DNA of 64,000 nt from Actinomadura atramentaria DSM 43919 (lineage in GTDB: Bacteria; Actinomycetota; Actinomycetes; Streptosporangiales; Streptosporangiaceae), in assembly GCF_000381885.1 (NCBI RefSeq), contig NZ_KB907211.1:372001-436000 (forward strand), given 5' to 3'. The notes under the pieces were generated by a model. That model was not told the DNA's origin. It was given only the letters and a program-made list of their open reading frames with translations, and ran no database searches. Position numbers and translations under genes: made by a program. Below, piece by piece: positions 32,529 to 42,066 of this stretch (positions are counted from its first letter, which is position 1; every line of letters starts with the position of its first letter).

Positions 32529-33082
32529 GCCGCCTCCCCGGCGGCCAGCGGGCGGCCGACCGCGCGCACCCGCCACCGGCCGCCGCCGCGCGACAGCTCG
32601 GTGACGGTCAGCGGCGCGACGTCCAGCGCCCAGAACGCCGTCGGCGGCGCGGCCAGGACGCGCAGCACGGCGGCCCGCACCAGCGCGGGCGCGACGACGG
32701 CCGCGACGCGCGCCGGCGTGGCGGGCAGCGCGGCCAGCCAGTCCGCCGCGCGGGCGAGGACGCCGGTCAGCGGCTCCCCGCCGTGCGGCGCGGCGGCCGG
32801 GTCGGTCAGCCAGGCGAGCAGGTCCGCGGGCGGCACGTCGTCGGTCGCAAGGCCCCGCCACGCGCCGACGTCGAGGTCGGCCAGCCGCGCGTCGGGGGAC
32901 GCGTCGAGGCCGAGCGCGGCGGCGGTCGCGCGGCAGCGCGCCTCGGGACCGCACGCCGCGACGTCGATCCGGCGCAGCGCGCCCACCGAGCCGGGGAGGT
33001 CGGGCGGCTCGTCGGCGGGGAACCGCGCCGCGCGGGTCGCGGCGGTCGCGGCGTGCGCGACCAGGAACAGCCGGAGCGTCAT
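32525..33082 (-). CDS. Histidine-phosphatase-fold protein with degenerate RHG motif
   Basis: A 185-residue protein related to phosphoglycerate-mutase-like phosphatases such as CobC. The N-terminus reads LRLFLVAHAATAATRAARFP where active members have RHG; the His remains but the Arg is replaced by Ala. The second His region (VVAPALVRAAVLRVL) also lacks the expected His. GEPLTGVLARAADWLAAL matches the middle of the fold. In a cobalamin operon an alpha-ribazole-phosphatase ancestry is plausible, but catalysis is doubtful; it may be a binding or regulatory protein. Confidence 0.75.
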   Translation of the reverse strand: MTLRLFLVAHAATAATRAARFPADEPPDLPGSVGALRRIDVAACGPEARCRATAAALGLDASPDARLADLDVGAWRGLATDDVPPADLLAWLTDPAAAPHGGEPLTGVLARAADWLAALPATPARVAAVVAPALVRAAVLRVLAAPPTAFWALDVAPLTVTELSRGGGRWRVRAVGRPLAAGEAA

Positions 33083-33861
33083 CGCGTCTCCTTCGGGCCG
33101 GGCAGCAGGTCCACGCGGAGCGTCCCGTCCGCGCGCCGGGCGACGTCCGCCCCGACACCGTAGACGTCCGCGATGAGGTCGGGCGTGAGGACGTCGCCGG
33201 GCGGCCCCGCCGCGACCGTCCGCCCGCCGCGCAGGACGTGGACGCGGTCGCAGAACGCCGCCGCGAGGTTCAGGTCGTGCAGCGCGACGAGCGCGGTCGC
33301 GCCGCGCCGCCGGACGAGCCGCAGCACGTCCAGCCGGTGCCGGGGGTCGAGGTGGTTGGTCGGCTCGTCCAGCACCAGCGCGCCGGTGCGCTGCGCGAGC
33401 GCCCGCGCGATGAGGACGCGCTGCCGCTCGCCGCCCGACAGCCGGTCGAACGGCGCGTCCGCGAGGCCGGCGACGCCGAGGTCGGCCAGCGCCTCGGCGA
33501 CGATCGCCCGGTCCGCCGCGCCGTCGCCCGCGAACGCGCGCTTGTGCGGGGTGCGGCCCATCGCGACGACGTCGCGGGCGGTCAGCTCGAACTCGCCGGG
33601 GGAGTCCTGCGGGACGGCGGCCAGGCGGCGGGCGAGCGTCCGGCCGGGGAGCCGCCGCACGTCGTCGCCGTCCACCAGGACGCGGCCGCGCGTCGGCCGC
33701 AGCACCCGGTAGAACGTCCGCAGCAAGGTGGACTTGCCCGCGCCGTTCGGGCCGACGAGCCCGACGACCTGGCCGGGCGCGGCGTGCAGCGACACGTCGT
33801 CGAGCAGCGTCCGGCGGCCCGCGACGACGGTGACGCCCTCGGCGCGCAGCTCGCCGCTCAC
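33079..33861 (-). CDS. btuD: ABC transporter ATP-binding protein, cobalamin uptake
   Basis: A 260-residue ATPase of the FecE/BtuD group: Walker A VGLVGPNGAGKSTLLRTFYR, signature LSGGERQRVLIARALAQ, Walker B ALVLDEPTNHLD and the switch His in ALHDLNLAAAF. It energises import through the permease encoded just upstream, with a 4-nt overlap. By sequence alone it could serve iron-siderophore import; the riboswitch in front of the operon favours cobalamin. Confidence 0.9.
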   Translation of the reverse strand: MSGELRAEGVTVVAGRRTLLDDVSLHAAPGQVVGLVGPNGAGKSTLLRTFYRVLRPTRGRVLVDGDDVRRLPGRTLARRLAAVPQDSPGEFELTARDVVAMGRTPHKRAFAGDGAADRAIVAEALADLGVAGLADAPFDRLSGGERQRVLIARALAQRTGALVLDEPTNHLDPRHRLDVLRLVRRRGATALVALHDLNLAAAFCDRVHVLRGGRTVAAGPPGDVLTPDLIADVYGVGADVARRADGTLRVDLLPGPKETR

Positions 33862-34919
33862 CGGGCCGCCTTCCGCCGCATCAGCCACAGGAAGAACGGC
33901 CCGCCGACGAGCGCCGTCAGGATGCCGACCGGGATCTCCTCCGGCGCGATGAGCGTCCGTGCGGCGAGGTCGGCGGCGATGAGGAACGCCGCGCCGAGCA
34001 GCGCGGCGGCGGGCAGCGCGCGGCGGTGGCCCGCGCCGGTCAGCAGCCGCACGACGTGCGGCATCATCAGCCCGACGAAGCCGATCGACCCGCTGACCGC
34101 GACGATCGCGCCGACCATCAGCGCGACGACGACGAACATCGCCAGCCGGAACCGGTGGACGTCCAGGCCGAGCGACGACGCGGCCTCCTCGCCCGCCAGC
34201 AGCAGGTCCAGCGAGCGCGAGACGCCGAGCAGCACGGCCGTCCCGGCGAGGACGACGGCGGCCGGGACCGGGACGAGCGTCCACGTCGTCCCGGCGAGGC
34301 CGCCCAGCATCCAGCGCAGCGCCGAGTCCGCGGCGTGCGGGTCGTCGGAGGTGACGACGAGGTAGCTCGCGACGGCCGACAGCACCTCGGCCGTCGCGAC
34401 GCCGGACAGCACGAGCCGCACGGTCGTCGTCCGCCCGCCCGTCCTGGCCAGGAAGAACACCAGCAGCAGCGCCAGCAGCGCCCCGGCGAACGCCGCGACG
34501 GGCAGCGAGAACACGCCCGCGACCGCGACGTGCGCGACGACGACCAGCACCGCGCCGACCGTCGCGCCCGACGACACCCCGAGCAGCATCGGGTCGGCCA
34601 GCGGGTTGCGGACGAGCGCCTGCAGCGCCGTCCCGCACACGGCCAGGCCCGCGCCGACGACGCCGCACAGCACGACGCGCGGCAGCCGCACGTCCAGCAC
34701 GATCGTCTCCCGGACGGGCTGCCAGTCCGCGCCCGTCAGCGGCGGGACGAGCCGGTGCAGCACGATCCGCCACGCCTCGCCCGCCGGGATCGGCACGGAC
34801 CCCGCCATCACGCCCGCCGTCGCGGCGGCCAGCACCAGCGCGGCGAGCAGCGCCAGCACGACCGGGTAGGGGGCGCGGCGCCGCCGGACGGCGGGCCGCG
34901 CCGGAGCGTCGGCGGTCAC
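33858..34919 (-). CDS. btuC: ABC transporter permease, FecCD/BtuC family
   Basis: A 353-residue protein with about ten membrane helices. Family signatures include VRLPRVVLCGVVGAGLAVCG, ALVRNPLADPMLLGVSSGA, and the ATPase-contact region SGSIGFVGLMMPHVVRLLTG followed by HRRALPAAALLGA. It starts at GTG 34919 and overlaps its neighbours on both sides by 4 nt. It forms the inner channel of the proposed cobalamin importer. Confidence 0.92.
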   Translation of the reverse strand: MTADAPARPAVRRRRAPYPVVLALLAALVLAAATAGVMAGSVPIPAGEAWRIVLHRLVPPLTGADWQPVRETIVLDVRLPRVVLCGVVGAGLAVCGTALQALVRNPLADPMLLGVSSGATVGAVLVVVAHVAVAGVFSLPVAAFAGALLALLLVFFLARTGGRTTTVRLVLSGVATAEVLSAVASYLVVTSDDPHAADSALRWMLGGLAGTTWTLVPVPAAVVLAGTAVLLGVSRSLDLLLAGEEAASSLGLDVHRFRLAMFVVVALMVGAIVAVSGSIGFVGLMMPHVVRLLTGAGHRRALPAAALLGAAFLIAADLAARTLIAPEEIPVGILTALVGGPFFLWLMRRKAAR

Positions 34920-35902
34920 GCGAAGCGGTCGGGGTGCAGGGCGCGGGCCAGGGACTCCACGGCGGCGGGGACGCGGACGCCGAGGACGGTGGACGACAGC
35001 GGCAGCACCGCGAACCGCCTGTTCCTGATCGCCGGGACGTCCTTCAGCGCCGGGTTGGACAGCAGGAACCGCTTCTTGTCCTCGACGCTCTGGTCGCCGT
35101 AGTCGTAGATCACGATCGCGTCGGGTGCGCGCTCGGCGAACTGCTCGAAGGACACGTCGCCGAACGTCTTGTCCAGATCGCCGAAGACGTTCGTCGCGCC
35201 CGCGAGGCGGATCATCTCGTTGCCGATGCCCGCGCCGCCCGCCGTGAACGCGGTCTTCTCGCCGCTGTCGTAGACGGCGACCTTCACCGGCGCGACGTTC
35301 CCGAGTTTCGCGCGGACGCCGTCGAGCGTTTCGTGCAGGCCGGAGATCTCCCGCTCGGCGCGGTTCGCGACGCCGAACGTCTTCCCGACCTCGCGGATCT
35401 CGGTGTCGAGCGTCGCGGTCGTGACGGGTTTCGCGCAGTTCTCCAGGTTCAGCCGGGTGTCGATCCCGGCGGACTTCAGCGCGGCACGGCCACGTCCTTC
35501 CTTGTCGGCGAACGCGCTGGCGAAGCCGCCGTAGACGAAGTCGGGCTCGGCCGCGAGCAGCGTCTCGTAGGACGGGTACTCCTCGGCGAGCACCTTGACG
35601 CCCTTGTACGCGGCCTCGTACTTCGGCTGCACCGCGTCGTCCAAATACGCGGTGCCCGCCATCGACGACTGGAGCCCGAGCGCCAGCATGATCTCGGTCG
35701 CGTGCTGGTTGAGCGTGACGGCGTGTTTCGGCGGTCGCTGATAGACGGTCTTCACGCCGCAGTTGTCGATCGTCACCGGGAAACCCCGCGCGGGCGCGGC
35801 GTCGGCCTTCTTCTCGGTGCCCGAGCCGCACGCGGACGCGAGCAGCAGCGCGGCCGCCAGCGGCGCGGCCGCGCGCAGGAAACGGGGGAATCTGGGGTTC
35901 AT
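34916..35902 (-). CDS. btuF: Cobalamin-type substrate-binding lipoprotein
   Basis: A 328-residue protein with a lipoprotein signal (LAAALLLASACGS, lipobox Cys near residue 25) and the two-lobed helical-backbone fold of BtuF/FepB (HAVTLNQHATEIMLALGLQS, EEYPSYETLLAAEPDFVYGG, APDAIVIYDYGD). The ATG at 35902 follows GAGAGGAACG. It delivers the ligand to BtuC. It is the first gene after the riboswitch; the substrate assignment rests on that RNA, since iron-siderophore binders look alike. Confidence 0.9.
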   Translation of the reverse strand: MNPRFPRFLRAAAPLAAALLLASACGSGTEKKADAAPARGFPVTIDNCGVKTVYQRPPKHAVTLNQHATEIMLALGLQSSMAGTAYLDDAVQPKYEAAYKGVKVLAEEYPSYETLLAAEPDFVYGGFASAFADKEGRGRAALKSAGIDTRLNLENCAKPVTTATLDTEIREVGKTFGVANRAEREISGLHETLDGVRAKLGNVAPVKVAVYDSGEKTAFTAGGAGIGNEMIRLAGATNVFGDLDKTFGDVSFEQFAERAPDAIVIYDYGDQSVEDKKRFLLSNPALKDVPAIRNRRFAVLPLSSTVLGVRVPAAVESLARALHPDRFA

Positions 35903-36013
35903 CGGAGCGTTCCTCTCGGCGCGAGAGGACCCGGGGGAAGATCGCGGCGGAACGCCGGAAACGCGCATGGCAGCCGTCCTCTCTGGGGAGATCCGCCCCA
36001 GGTCCGTCGAGGT

Positions 36014-36162
36014 GGCGACCGCGTGAGTCTCCTGGCTCTCGGTTCACCGCTCGGCCCGGCCTTCCCGCCCCGGGGGGACGGTGGCGTCGTTCGGGCTCCG
36101 CTCGCCGATCACAGTGGCGGGACCGCGCCGGATTTCCACCGGCTTCCTCGTCCGCCGTCGCC
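36014..36162 (-). ncRNA. Cobalamin (adenosylcobalamin) riboswitch
   Basis: On the minus strand the conserved cobalamin core is almost complete: GAGGAAGCCGGTGGAAATCC followed by GGC, then GGTCCCGCCACTGTGA, and, ~70 nt later, GAGCCAGGAGACTC (36038-36025). A closing stem pairs GGCGAC (36162-36157) with GTCGCC (36019-36014). It lies ~110 nt before the binding-protein gene. Cobalamin binding should repress the operon. The remaining gap to 36318 contains no gene. Confidence 0.96.
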
Positions 36163-36318
36163 GTGTCCGCACATCATGGCACGCCCGGAAAGGCCGGGTA
36201 TGACCGGGCCGGGCGTGACCTTACTACGTCAAGGCCCGCGCCCGGACGCGGTTCATCACAGAGAAAGAGCACAGGCGGGGGCGGTGGGCCGTCGGACCCC
36301 GCCGCCCCCGCCCGCGGG

Positions 36319-37353
36319 TCAGACGCCCGCGCGGTCGCGTTCCGCGACGAGCTGGAGCGCCACGTCGATGATCATGTCCTCTTGGCCGCCGACGTACCCG
36401 GCCTCGCCGACGCGCTGCAGGATCTCGTGCGCCGGGACGCCGTACCGTTCCGCCGCCCGCTCGGCGTGCAGCAGGAAGCTGGAGTACACGCCCGCGTACC
36501 CCTGCGTGATCGCGCCCCGGTCCGCGAACGGCAGCCGGTGCAGGAACGGCTTGACGACGTCGTCGGCGGCGGCGAGCGCGCCCTGCACGTCCACGCCGGT
36601 CGGGATGCCGAGCCGCTCGAACGTCGCGACCAGCACCTCGGTGGGGGAGTTGCCCGCGCCCGCGCCGAGCGCGCACAGCGCCCCGTCCACCTGGAGCGCG
36701 CCGTTCTGCGCGGCGAGCACGGAGTTGGCGACGCCGAGGGAGAGGTTCTGGTGGCCGTGGAACCCGACCTGCGCCTCGCCGCCGATCTCGTCGACGAGCG
36801 CGGTGATGCGGGCCTGGGCGTCCCCGAGGACGAGCGCGCCCGCCGAGTCCACGACGTAGACGCACTGCGCGCCGCCGTCCACCATGATCCGCGCCTGGCG
36901 GGCCAGCTCCTCGGGGCCGACGCGGTGCGACAGCATGAGGAACCCGACCGTCTCCATGCCGAGGTCGCGGGCGGCGGCGAAGTGCTGGAGGGAGACGTCC
37001 GCCTCGGTGCAGTGCGTCGCGATGCGGGCGACGGACGCGCCCGCGCCGTGCGCGGCCTTCAGGTCCTCGACGGTGCCGAGGCCCGGCAGCAGCAGGACGG
37101 CGATCTTGGCGCGCTCGGCCTCGTCCACAGCGGCGGCGACGAGTTTGACGTCGTCCTCCAGCGAGAACCCGTAGTTGAACGACGAGCCGCCGAGGCCGTC
37201 GCCGTGGCTGACCTCGATGACCTCGACGCCCGCCCGGTCCAGGGCGTGGACGACGCCGCGCACCTGGCCCTCGGTGAACCGGTGGGCCATCGCGTGGCTG
37301 CCGTCGCGCAGCGTGGAGTCGGTGATCCTGATCTTGCCGGCGGGGATGTTCAC
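36319..37353 (-). CDS. 4-Hydroxy-2-oxovalerate aldolase
   Basis: A 344-residue DmpG/MhpE/HsaF-type aldolase that splits 4-hydroxy-2-oxoacids into pyruvate and an aldehyde. The N-terminal [17 protein letters not shown] has the metal-binding Asp, and [17 protein letters not shown] carries the His pair. The C-terminal communication domain for channelling to the dehydrogenase is present. GTG at 37353 overlaps the upstream dehydrogenase stop by 4 nt, consistent with the known bifunctional complex. Confidence 0.95.
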   Translation of the reverse strand: MNIPAGKIRITDSTLRDGSHAMAHRFTEGQVRGVVHALDRAGVEVIEVSHGDGLGGSSFNYGFSLEDDVKLVAAAVDEAERAKIAVLLLPGLGTVEDLKAAHGAGASVARIATHCTEADVSLQHFAAARDLGMETVGFLMLSHRVGPEELARQARIMVDGGAQCVYVVDSAGALVLGDAQARITALVDEIGGEAQVGFHGHQNLSLGVANSVLAAQNGALQVDGALCALGAGAGNSPTEVLVATFERLGIPTGVDVQGALAAADDVVKPFLHRLPFADRGAITQGYAGVYSSFLLHAERAAERYGVPAHEILQRVGEAGYVGGQEDMIIDVALQLVAERDRAGV

Positions 37354-38246
37354 GCGGTCACCTTCCGGAGCGCGAGGCGCTCGCCCACGCGGGCGGCGGC
37401 GGCGGTCATGATGTCGAGGTTGCCCGCCCAGGGCGGGAGGAAGTCGCCGTTGCCGCGCACTTCGAGGAAGACCGCGACGCGGGCCATGCCGTTCCAGATG
37501 TCGCGCGGGCCGTCGAACTGCGGCTCGGCGCGCAGGGTGTAGCCGGGGACGTAGGCCGCCACCTCGGCGGCCATCCGGTGGACGGACGCGGTGATCGCGT
37601 CGGTGTCGGAGTCCGGCGGGATCGCGCAGAACACCGTGTCCCGCATGATCATCGGCGGCTTCACCGGGTTGAGGATGATGATCGCCTTGCCGCGCGCCGC
37701 GCCGCCGACCCGCTCGATGGCGCGCGCGGTGGTCTGGGTGAACTCGTCGATGTTGGCGCGGGTGCCGGGACCGGCGGACCGGGACGCGATGGACGCGACG
37801 ATCTCCGCGTACGCGACCGGCACGACCGACGACACGGCGTGGACGATCGGGATCGTCGCCTGCCCGCCGCAGGTGATCATGTTGAGGTTCGCGGCGTCCG
37901 ACAGCGTGTCGAGGTTCACCGGCGGGCACACGAACGGCCCGACCGCGGCCGGGGTGAGGTCGATCGCGGTGATCCCGGCCTCGGCGTAGCGGGGCGCGTT
38001 GGCGAGGTGGGCCTTGGCGGACGTCGCCTCGAACACCAGGTCGGGCCGGTCGTCCTGCGCGAGCAGCCAGTCCACGCCCCCGGCGGACGCCGGGACGCCG
38101 AGGTCGCGGGCGCGCGCGAGCCCGTCCGACGCGGGGTCCACGCCGACCATCGAGTGGACCTCGACGTGCTCGCTGCGCAGCAGCTTGACCAGCAGGTCGG
38201 TGCCGATGTTGCCGGGGCCGACGATCGCGGCCGTGAGCTTGGTCAT
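37350..38246 (-). CDS. Acetaldehyde dehydrogenase (acylating)
   Basis: A 298-residue DmpF/MhpF/HsaG-type enzyme that turns acetaldehyde or propanal from the aldolase into the acyl-CoA. It has the Rossmann motif [18 protein letters not shown] and the catalytic Cys in [27 protein letters not shown] precedes the ATG. The usual third partner, a 2-hydroxypenta-2,4-dienoate hydratase, is not encoded here, so the upstream pathway (aromatic or steroid ring) cannot be decided. Confidence 0.95.
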   Translation of the reverse strand: MTKLTAAIVGPGNIGTDLLVKLLRSEHVEVHSMVGVDPASDGLARARDLGVPASAGGVDWLLAQDDRPDLVFEATSAKAHLANAPRYAEAGITAIDLTPAAVGPFVCPPVNLDTLSDAANLNMITCGGQATIPIVHAVSSVVPVAYAEIVASIASRSAGPGTRANIDEFTQTTARAIERVGGAARGKAIIILNPVKPPMIMRDTVFCAIPPDSDTDAITASVHRMAAEVAAYVPGYTLRAEPQFDGPRDIWNGMARVAVFLEVRGNGDFLPPWAGNLDIMTAAAARVGERLALRKVTA

Positions 38247-38361
38247 GAGTGATCTCCGGGGTGGGCGGTGACGGTTTCCGCTGGTAGGAGCGTGCCTCCC
38301 GGTGTCCGGCGGGGACAACGGAACCGTCCCGCCACGTGGGACGCGTCCGTAAAATGGGGTC

Positions 38362-39105
38362 ATGTCGGCGTCCGAGGGGTCCTATCTGCAGCGCGTCCTG
38401 GCCGTGCTGGACGCGTTCCGCCCCGACGACGACGGCCTCGGGGCCGCCGAACTCGCCCGGCGCAGCGGCCTGCCGCGCTCCACCGCGCACCGCATCGCCC
38501 TCGACCTCGCCGAGGAGGGGCTGCTGGAGCGGCGGGACGGGCGGCTGCGGCTCGGCCTGAAGCTGTTCGAGATCGGGCAGCGGGTGCCGCGCCAGCGGGT
38601 GCTGCGCGACGCGGCGCTGCCCGTCATGTCGGACCTGCGGGAGGCGACGCGGCAGACCGTCCACCTGGCCGTGCTGGAGGGCGCGGAGGTCGTGTACGTG
38701 GAGATCCTGGGCTCGGCGGGCGGGCCGCCGCTGCCGTCGCGGGTCGGCGGGCGGCTGCCCGCGCACGTCACCGGGGTCGGGAAGGCGATCCTGGCGTTCG
38801 CGCCGCCCGAGCAGGTGCGGGCCGTGCTGGACGCGGGGCTGGTGCGCGCGGCGGACCGCAGCGTCGTCGCGCCCGGCCTGCTCGCGCGGGAGCTGGCGGC
38901 GATCCGGGAGGCGGGCGTCGCCTACGACCGGGAGGAATCGGGCAACGGCATCGTGTGCGCGGCGAGTCCGGTGCGGGGCGCGGGCGGCGAGGTGCTGGGC
39001 GCGCTGTCGGTGTCGGGGTGGTCGGGGCGGCTGCGGCCGACGGTGGTGGCCCCGGCCGTCCACACGGCGGCCCTCGCGTTGTCGCGGACGCTCAGCGAGC
39101 GCTAG
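38362..39105 (+). CDS. IclR-family transcriptional regulator
   Basis: A 247-residue protein with an N-terminal winged helix ([40 protein letters not shown]) and the IclR effector domain ([52 protein letters not shown]). It is divergent from the aldolase/dehydrogenase pair and probably controls it. TAAAAT lies 6 nt before the ATG, so the transcript is probably leaderless. A near-perfect inverted repeat, GACGGTTTCCG ... CGGAACCGTC, lies in the shared promoter region (about 38270-38328). Confidence 0.93.
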   Translation: MSASEGSYLQRVLAVLDAFRPDDDGLGAAELARRSGLPRSTAHRIALDLAEEGLLERRDGRLRLGLKLFEIGQRVPRQRVLRDAALPVMSDLREATRQTVHLAVLEGAEVVYVEILGSAGGPPLPSRVGGRLPAHVTGVGKAILAFAPPEQVRAVLDAGLVRAADRSVVAPGLLARELAAIREAGVAYDREESGNGIVCAASPVRGAGGEVLGALSVSGWSGRLRPTVVAPAVHTAALALSRTLSER

Positions 39106-41993
39106 CGGAGGTGCCGCGCGAGCAACTGCGCCAGGTGCTCGCCCTCGCGGGACGCCAGGTCGCTGATCTGCGTCCGGCAACTGAACCCGTCCGCGAGGAC
39201 GGCGTCGTCGGGCGCGGCGGCCAGCGCGGGCAGCAGCCGGTGCCCGGCGACGGCCGCCGACACCTCCGCGTGCCCGGCCTCGACGCCGAAGTTGCCCGCC
39301 AGCCCGCAGCAGCCGCCGACGCGCTCGACGTCGGCCCCGGCGGCGCGCAGCAGCGCGGCGTCGGCGTCCCAGCCGAGGACGGCGTGGTGGTGGCAGTGCG
39401 GCTGCGCGACGGCGCGGACGCCGGTCAGGTCCGGCGGCGTCCAGCCCTCGGTCGCGGTGAGCAACTCGGCGAGGGTGCGGACGGCGGCGGCGACCTCGTG
39501 CGCCGCGTCGGCCTCGCGGCCGGTGAGCAGTTCGGCCGCGTCCGAGCGCAGCACGGCGGTGCAGGACGGTTCCAGCCCGACGACCAGCGCGCCGCGCCGC
39601 ACGTGCGGGAGCAGTTCGGCGACCGTCCGGCGGACCTGCGCGCGCGCCCCGTCGAGCTGCCCGGTGGAGATCCAGGTGATGCCGCAGCACACGGCGCGGC
39701 CGGTGAGGGTGACGCGGTATCCGGCGTCCTCCAGGACGGCGACGGCGGCGCGGCCCACGTCGGGCGAGAACGCGTCGGTGAAGGTGTCGGCGAACAGCAC
39801 GACCTCGCCGCGCTCCCCGGCGGGCGGCGGTCGGCGCGCGGCGAACCAGCGGCGGAACGTCGTCGGCGCGAAGGCGGGCAGCCCGCGCCGGGCGTCGATC
39901 CCGGCGGCGCGGGCCAGGACGGGCCGCAGCGCGCGGGCGCGCAGCGCGGCGTTGGCGGCGCGGGCGAGCAGCGGGGACCGGCCGACGAGCCGCGTCCAGC
40001 GGGGCACCAGCCCGAGCGCGTAGTGGGCGCGCGGCCGGGGCCGCCCCTTGTACTTCTGGTGCAGCGCCTCGGCCTTGTAGCTCGCCATGTCCACGCCGGT
40101 CGGGCAGTCGGCGGCGCAGCCCTTGCAGGACAGGCACAGGTCGAGCGCGTCGTGGACGGCAGGGGAGCGCCAGTCCAGGCGGCCCGCGACGACGTCCTGG
40201 AGCACGCGCGCGCGGCCCCGCGTGGAGTCCTTCTCCTCGCGGGTCGCCAGGTAGGACGGGCACATGACGCCGCCCGTCCCGGTGTTGTCCGCGCGGCACT
40301 TGCCGACGCCGGTGCAGCGGTGGACGGCCCGCGACAGGTCGCCCCGGTCGTCGCGGTAGGCCAGCGCGAGGCCGCGCGTGAGGGTTCCGGCGGCGGGGGC
40401 GCGCAGGTCGGCGTCCAGTGGCGCGGGCGCGACGATGACGCCGGGATTGAGCAGGTCACCGGGGTCGAACACGTGCTTGACGGCGGCGTGCAGGGCCAGC
40501 GCCTCGGGCGAGTACATGTGCGGCAGCAGCTCGCCGCGCGCCCGGCCGTCGCCGTGCTCGCCGGACATGGTGCCGCCGTGCCGGGCGGCGAGCGCTGCCG
40601 CGTCCTGGAGGAAATTCCGGAACACGCCGGTGCCGCCGGGCGCGGCGAGGGGGAAGTCGATGCGGACGTGGACGCAGCCGTCCCCGAAGTGCCCGTACGG
40701 GACGCCGGTCAGGCCGTGCGCGGCCAGCAGTTCCTCGAACTCGCGCAGGTACGGGCCGAGCCGGTCGGGCGGGACGGCCGCGTCCTCCCAGCCCGCGTGC
40801 GCGGGCTCGCCGCCGTCGGTGCGGGCGACCAGGCCCGCGCCGTCCTCGCGGATGCGCCACAGCGCGTCCGCCAGCGCCGGATCGGGGACGACGAGGGAGT
40901 CCACGCACGCCGAGTCCGCGATGGCGCGGGCGGCGCGGGACCGCAGCTCGGCGGGGTCGTCCCCGGCGAGTTCGAGCAGCAGCCAGCCCGAGCCGCGCGG
41001 CAGCGGCGGCACCGCGCCCGGCCCGCGCCGGGCGGCGACGACGCCGGTGATCCGCGCGTCCAGGCCCTCGCAGGCGACGGGCCGGTGGGGGAGCAGCGCG
41101 GGGACGGCGTCGGCGGCCTCGGCCATCGACCCGTAGCCGAGGACGGTCAGCAGCCGGTGCGCGGGCTCGCGGACGAGCCGGAGCCGCGCCGCGAGCGTCA
41201 CGGCCAGGGTGCCCTCGCTGCCGACGAGCGTCCGCGCGACGTCGAAGCCGTTCTCCGGCAGCAGGTGCTCCAGCGAGTAGCCCGACACCTGCCGCCCGAA
41301 CCGTCCGAACTCGGTGCGGATCACGGCCAGGTGCGCGGCGGTGAGGTCGCGGAGCCGGTCCAGAACCGGGCTCGGCGCGGCACCGGGCACGTCGCCGAGC
41401 CGCAGCCGCTCCCCGCCGCCGGTGACGGCGTCGAGGCCGAGGACGTTGTCGCTGGTCCGCCCGTAGCCGAGCGCCCGCGACCCGCACGCGTTGTTGCCGA
41501 TCATCCCGCCGAGCGTGGCGCGGGTGCGGGTGGACGGATCGGGGCCGAACCGCAGCCCGTGCGGCGCGAGCGCGGTGTGCAGGGCGGCCTGCACCAGGCC
41601 GGGTTCGACGAGCGCGGTCCCGGCGTCGGGGTCGATCTCCAGCACGCGGTTCAGGTGGCGCGACACGTCCGCGACGACGCCGGGCCCGACCGCGTTGCCC
41701 GCCAGCGACGTGCCCGCGCCGCGCAGCGTCAGCGGCACCCCGTACTCGCGGCAGACCGCGAGCGCGGCGGGCAGTTCGGCGGCGTCGCGGGGCGTGACGA
41801 CGATGCGCGGCTCGACGCGGTAGAGGGAGGCGTCCGAGGCGTACATGGACCGTGCCAACGCGGTCTCGTCCACGCCCGCCAGCCCGGCGCGGCGCAGCGC
41901 GCCCGCCAGCTCGGAGCCGGTCACGGCGCCCTCCCCGGCGGGGTGGTGGGGGACGGCGGCACCGGCGGTGTACTCGTCGATGGCGGCGATCAT
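39102..41993 (-). CDS. FAD-linked oxidase fused to Fe-S (GlpC-like) domain
   Basis: A 963-residue fusion. The first ~550 residues form a GlcD/D-lactate-dehydrogenase-like FAD domain (PLTLRGAGTSLAGNAVGPGV, TLGGMIGNNACGSRALGYGR). The rest is an iron-sulfur domain with CTGVGKCR, CLSCKGCAADCPTGVD and later Cys-rich CCF/G modules (AVCCGITW, GGCCGLAGNFG). Such proteins oxidise D-2-hydroxy acids (D-lactate, glycolate, D-2-hydroxyglutarate) and pass electrons to the membrane. The ATG at 41993 is used; a GTG ~24 codons later (VTGSELAGALR) is possible. Its stop overlaps that of IclR in a CTAG. Confidence 0.9.
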   Translation of the reverse strand: MIAAIDEYTAGAAVPHHPAGEGAVTGSELAGALRRAGLAGVDETALARSMYASDASLYRVEPRIVVTPRDAAELPAALAVCREYGVPLTLRGAGTSLAGNAVGPGVVADVSRHLNRVLEIDPDAGTALVEPGLVQAALHTALAPHGLRFGPDPSTRTRATLGGMIGNNACGSRALGYGRTSDNVLGLDAVTGGGERLRLGDVPGAAPSPVLDRLRDLTAAHLAVIRTEFGRFGRQVSGYSLEHLLPENGFDVARTLVGSEGTLAVTLAARLRLVREPAHRLLTVLGYGSMAEAADAVPALLPHRPVACEGLDARITGVVAARRGPGAVPPLPRGSGWLLLELAGDDPAELRSRAARAIADSACVDSLVVPDPALADALWRIREDGAGLVARTDGGEPAHAGWEDAAVPPDRLGPYLREFEELLAAHGLTGVPYGHFGDGCVHVRIDFPLAAPGGTGVFRNFLQDAAALAARHGGTMSGEHGDGRARGELLPHMYSPEALALHAAVKHVFDPGDLLNPGVIVAPAPLDADLRAPAAGTLTRGLALAYRDDRGDLSRAVHRCTGVGKCRADNTGTGGVMCPSYLATREEKDSTRGRARVLQDVVAGRLDWRSPAVHDALDLCLSCKGCAADCPTGVDMASYKAEALHQKYKGRPRPRAHYALGLVPRWTRLVGRSPLLARAANAALRARALRPVLARAAGIDARRGLPAFAPTTFRRWFAARRPPPAGERGEVVLFADTFTDAFSPDVGRAAVAVLEDAGYRVTLTGRAVCCGITWISTGQLDGARAQVRRTVAELLPHVRRGALVVGLEPSCTAVLRSDAAELLTGREADAAHEVAAAVRTLAELLTATEGWTPPDLTGVRAVAQPHCHHHAVLGWDADAALLRAAGADVERVGGCCGLAGNFGVEAGHAEVSAAVAGHRLLPALAAAPDDAVLADGFSCRTQISDLASREGEHLAQLLARHLR

Positions 41994-42066
41994 ACGGCGC
42001 GCCCGGCCGCGCGCCGGCCGGGGGGTCGGGCCGCGCCGCCCGGCGGACGGCGCGGCCCGGTTCACG

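Noticed and set aside
36319..40299. A 1326-codon minus-strand frame
   Set aside because: Only the last 345 codons (from GTG 37353) are the aldolase; the rest is a shadow of the dehydrogenase and of the FAD/Fe-S gene.
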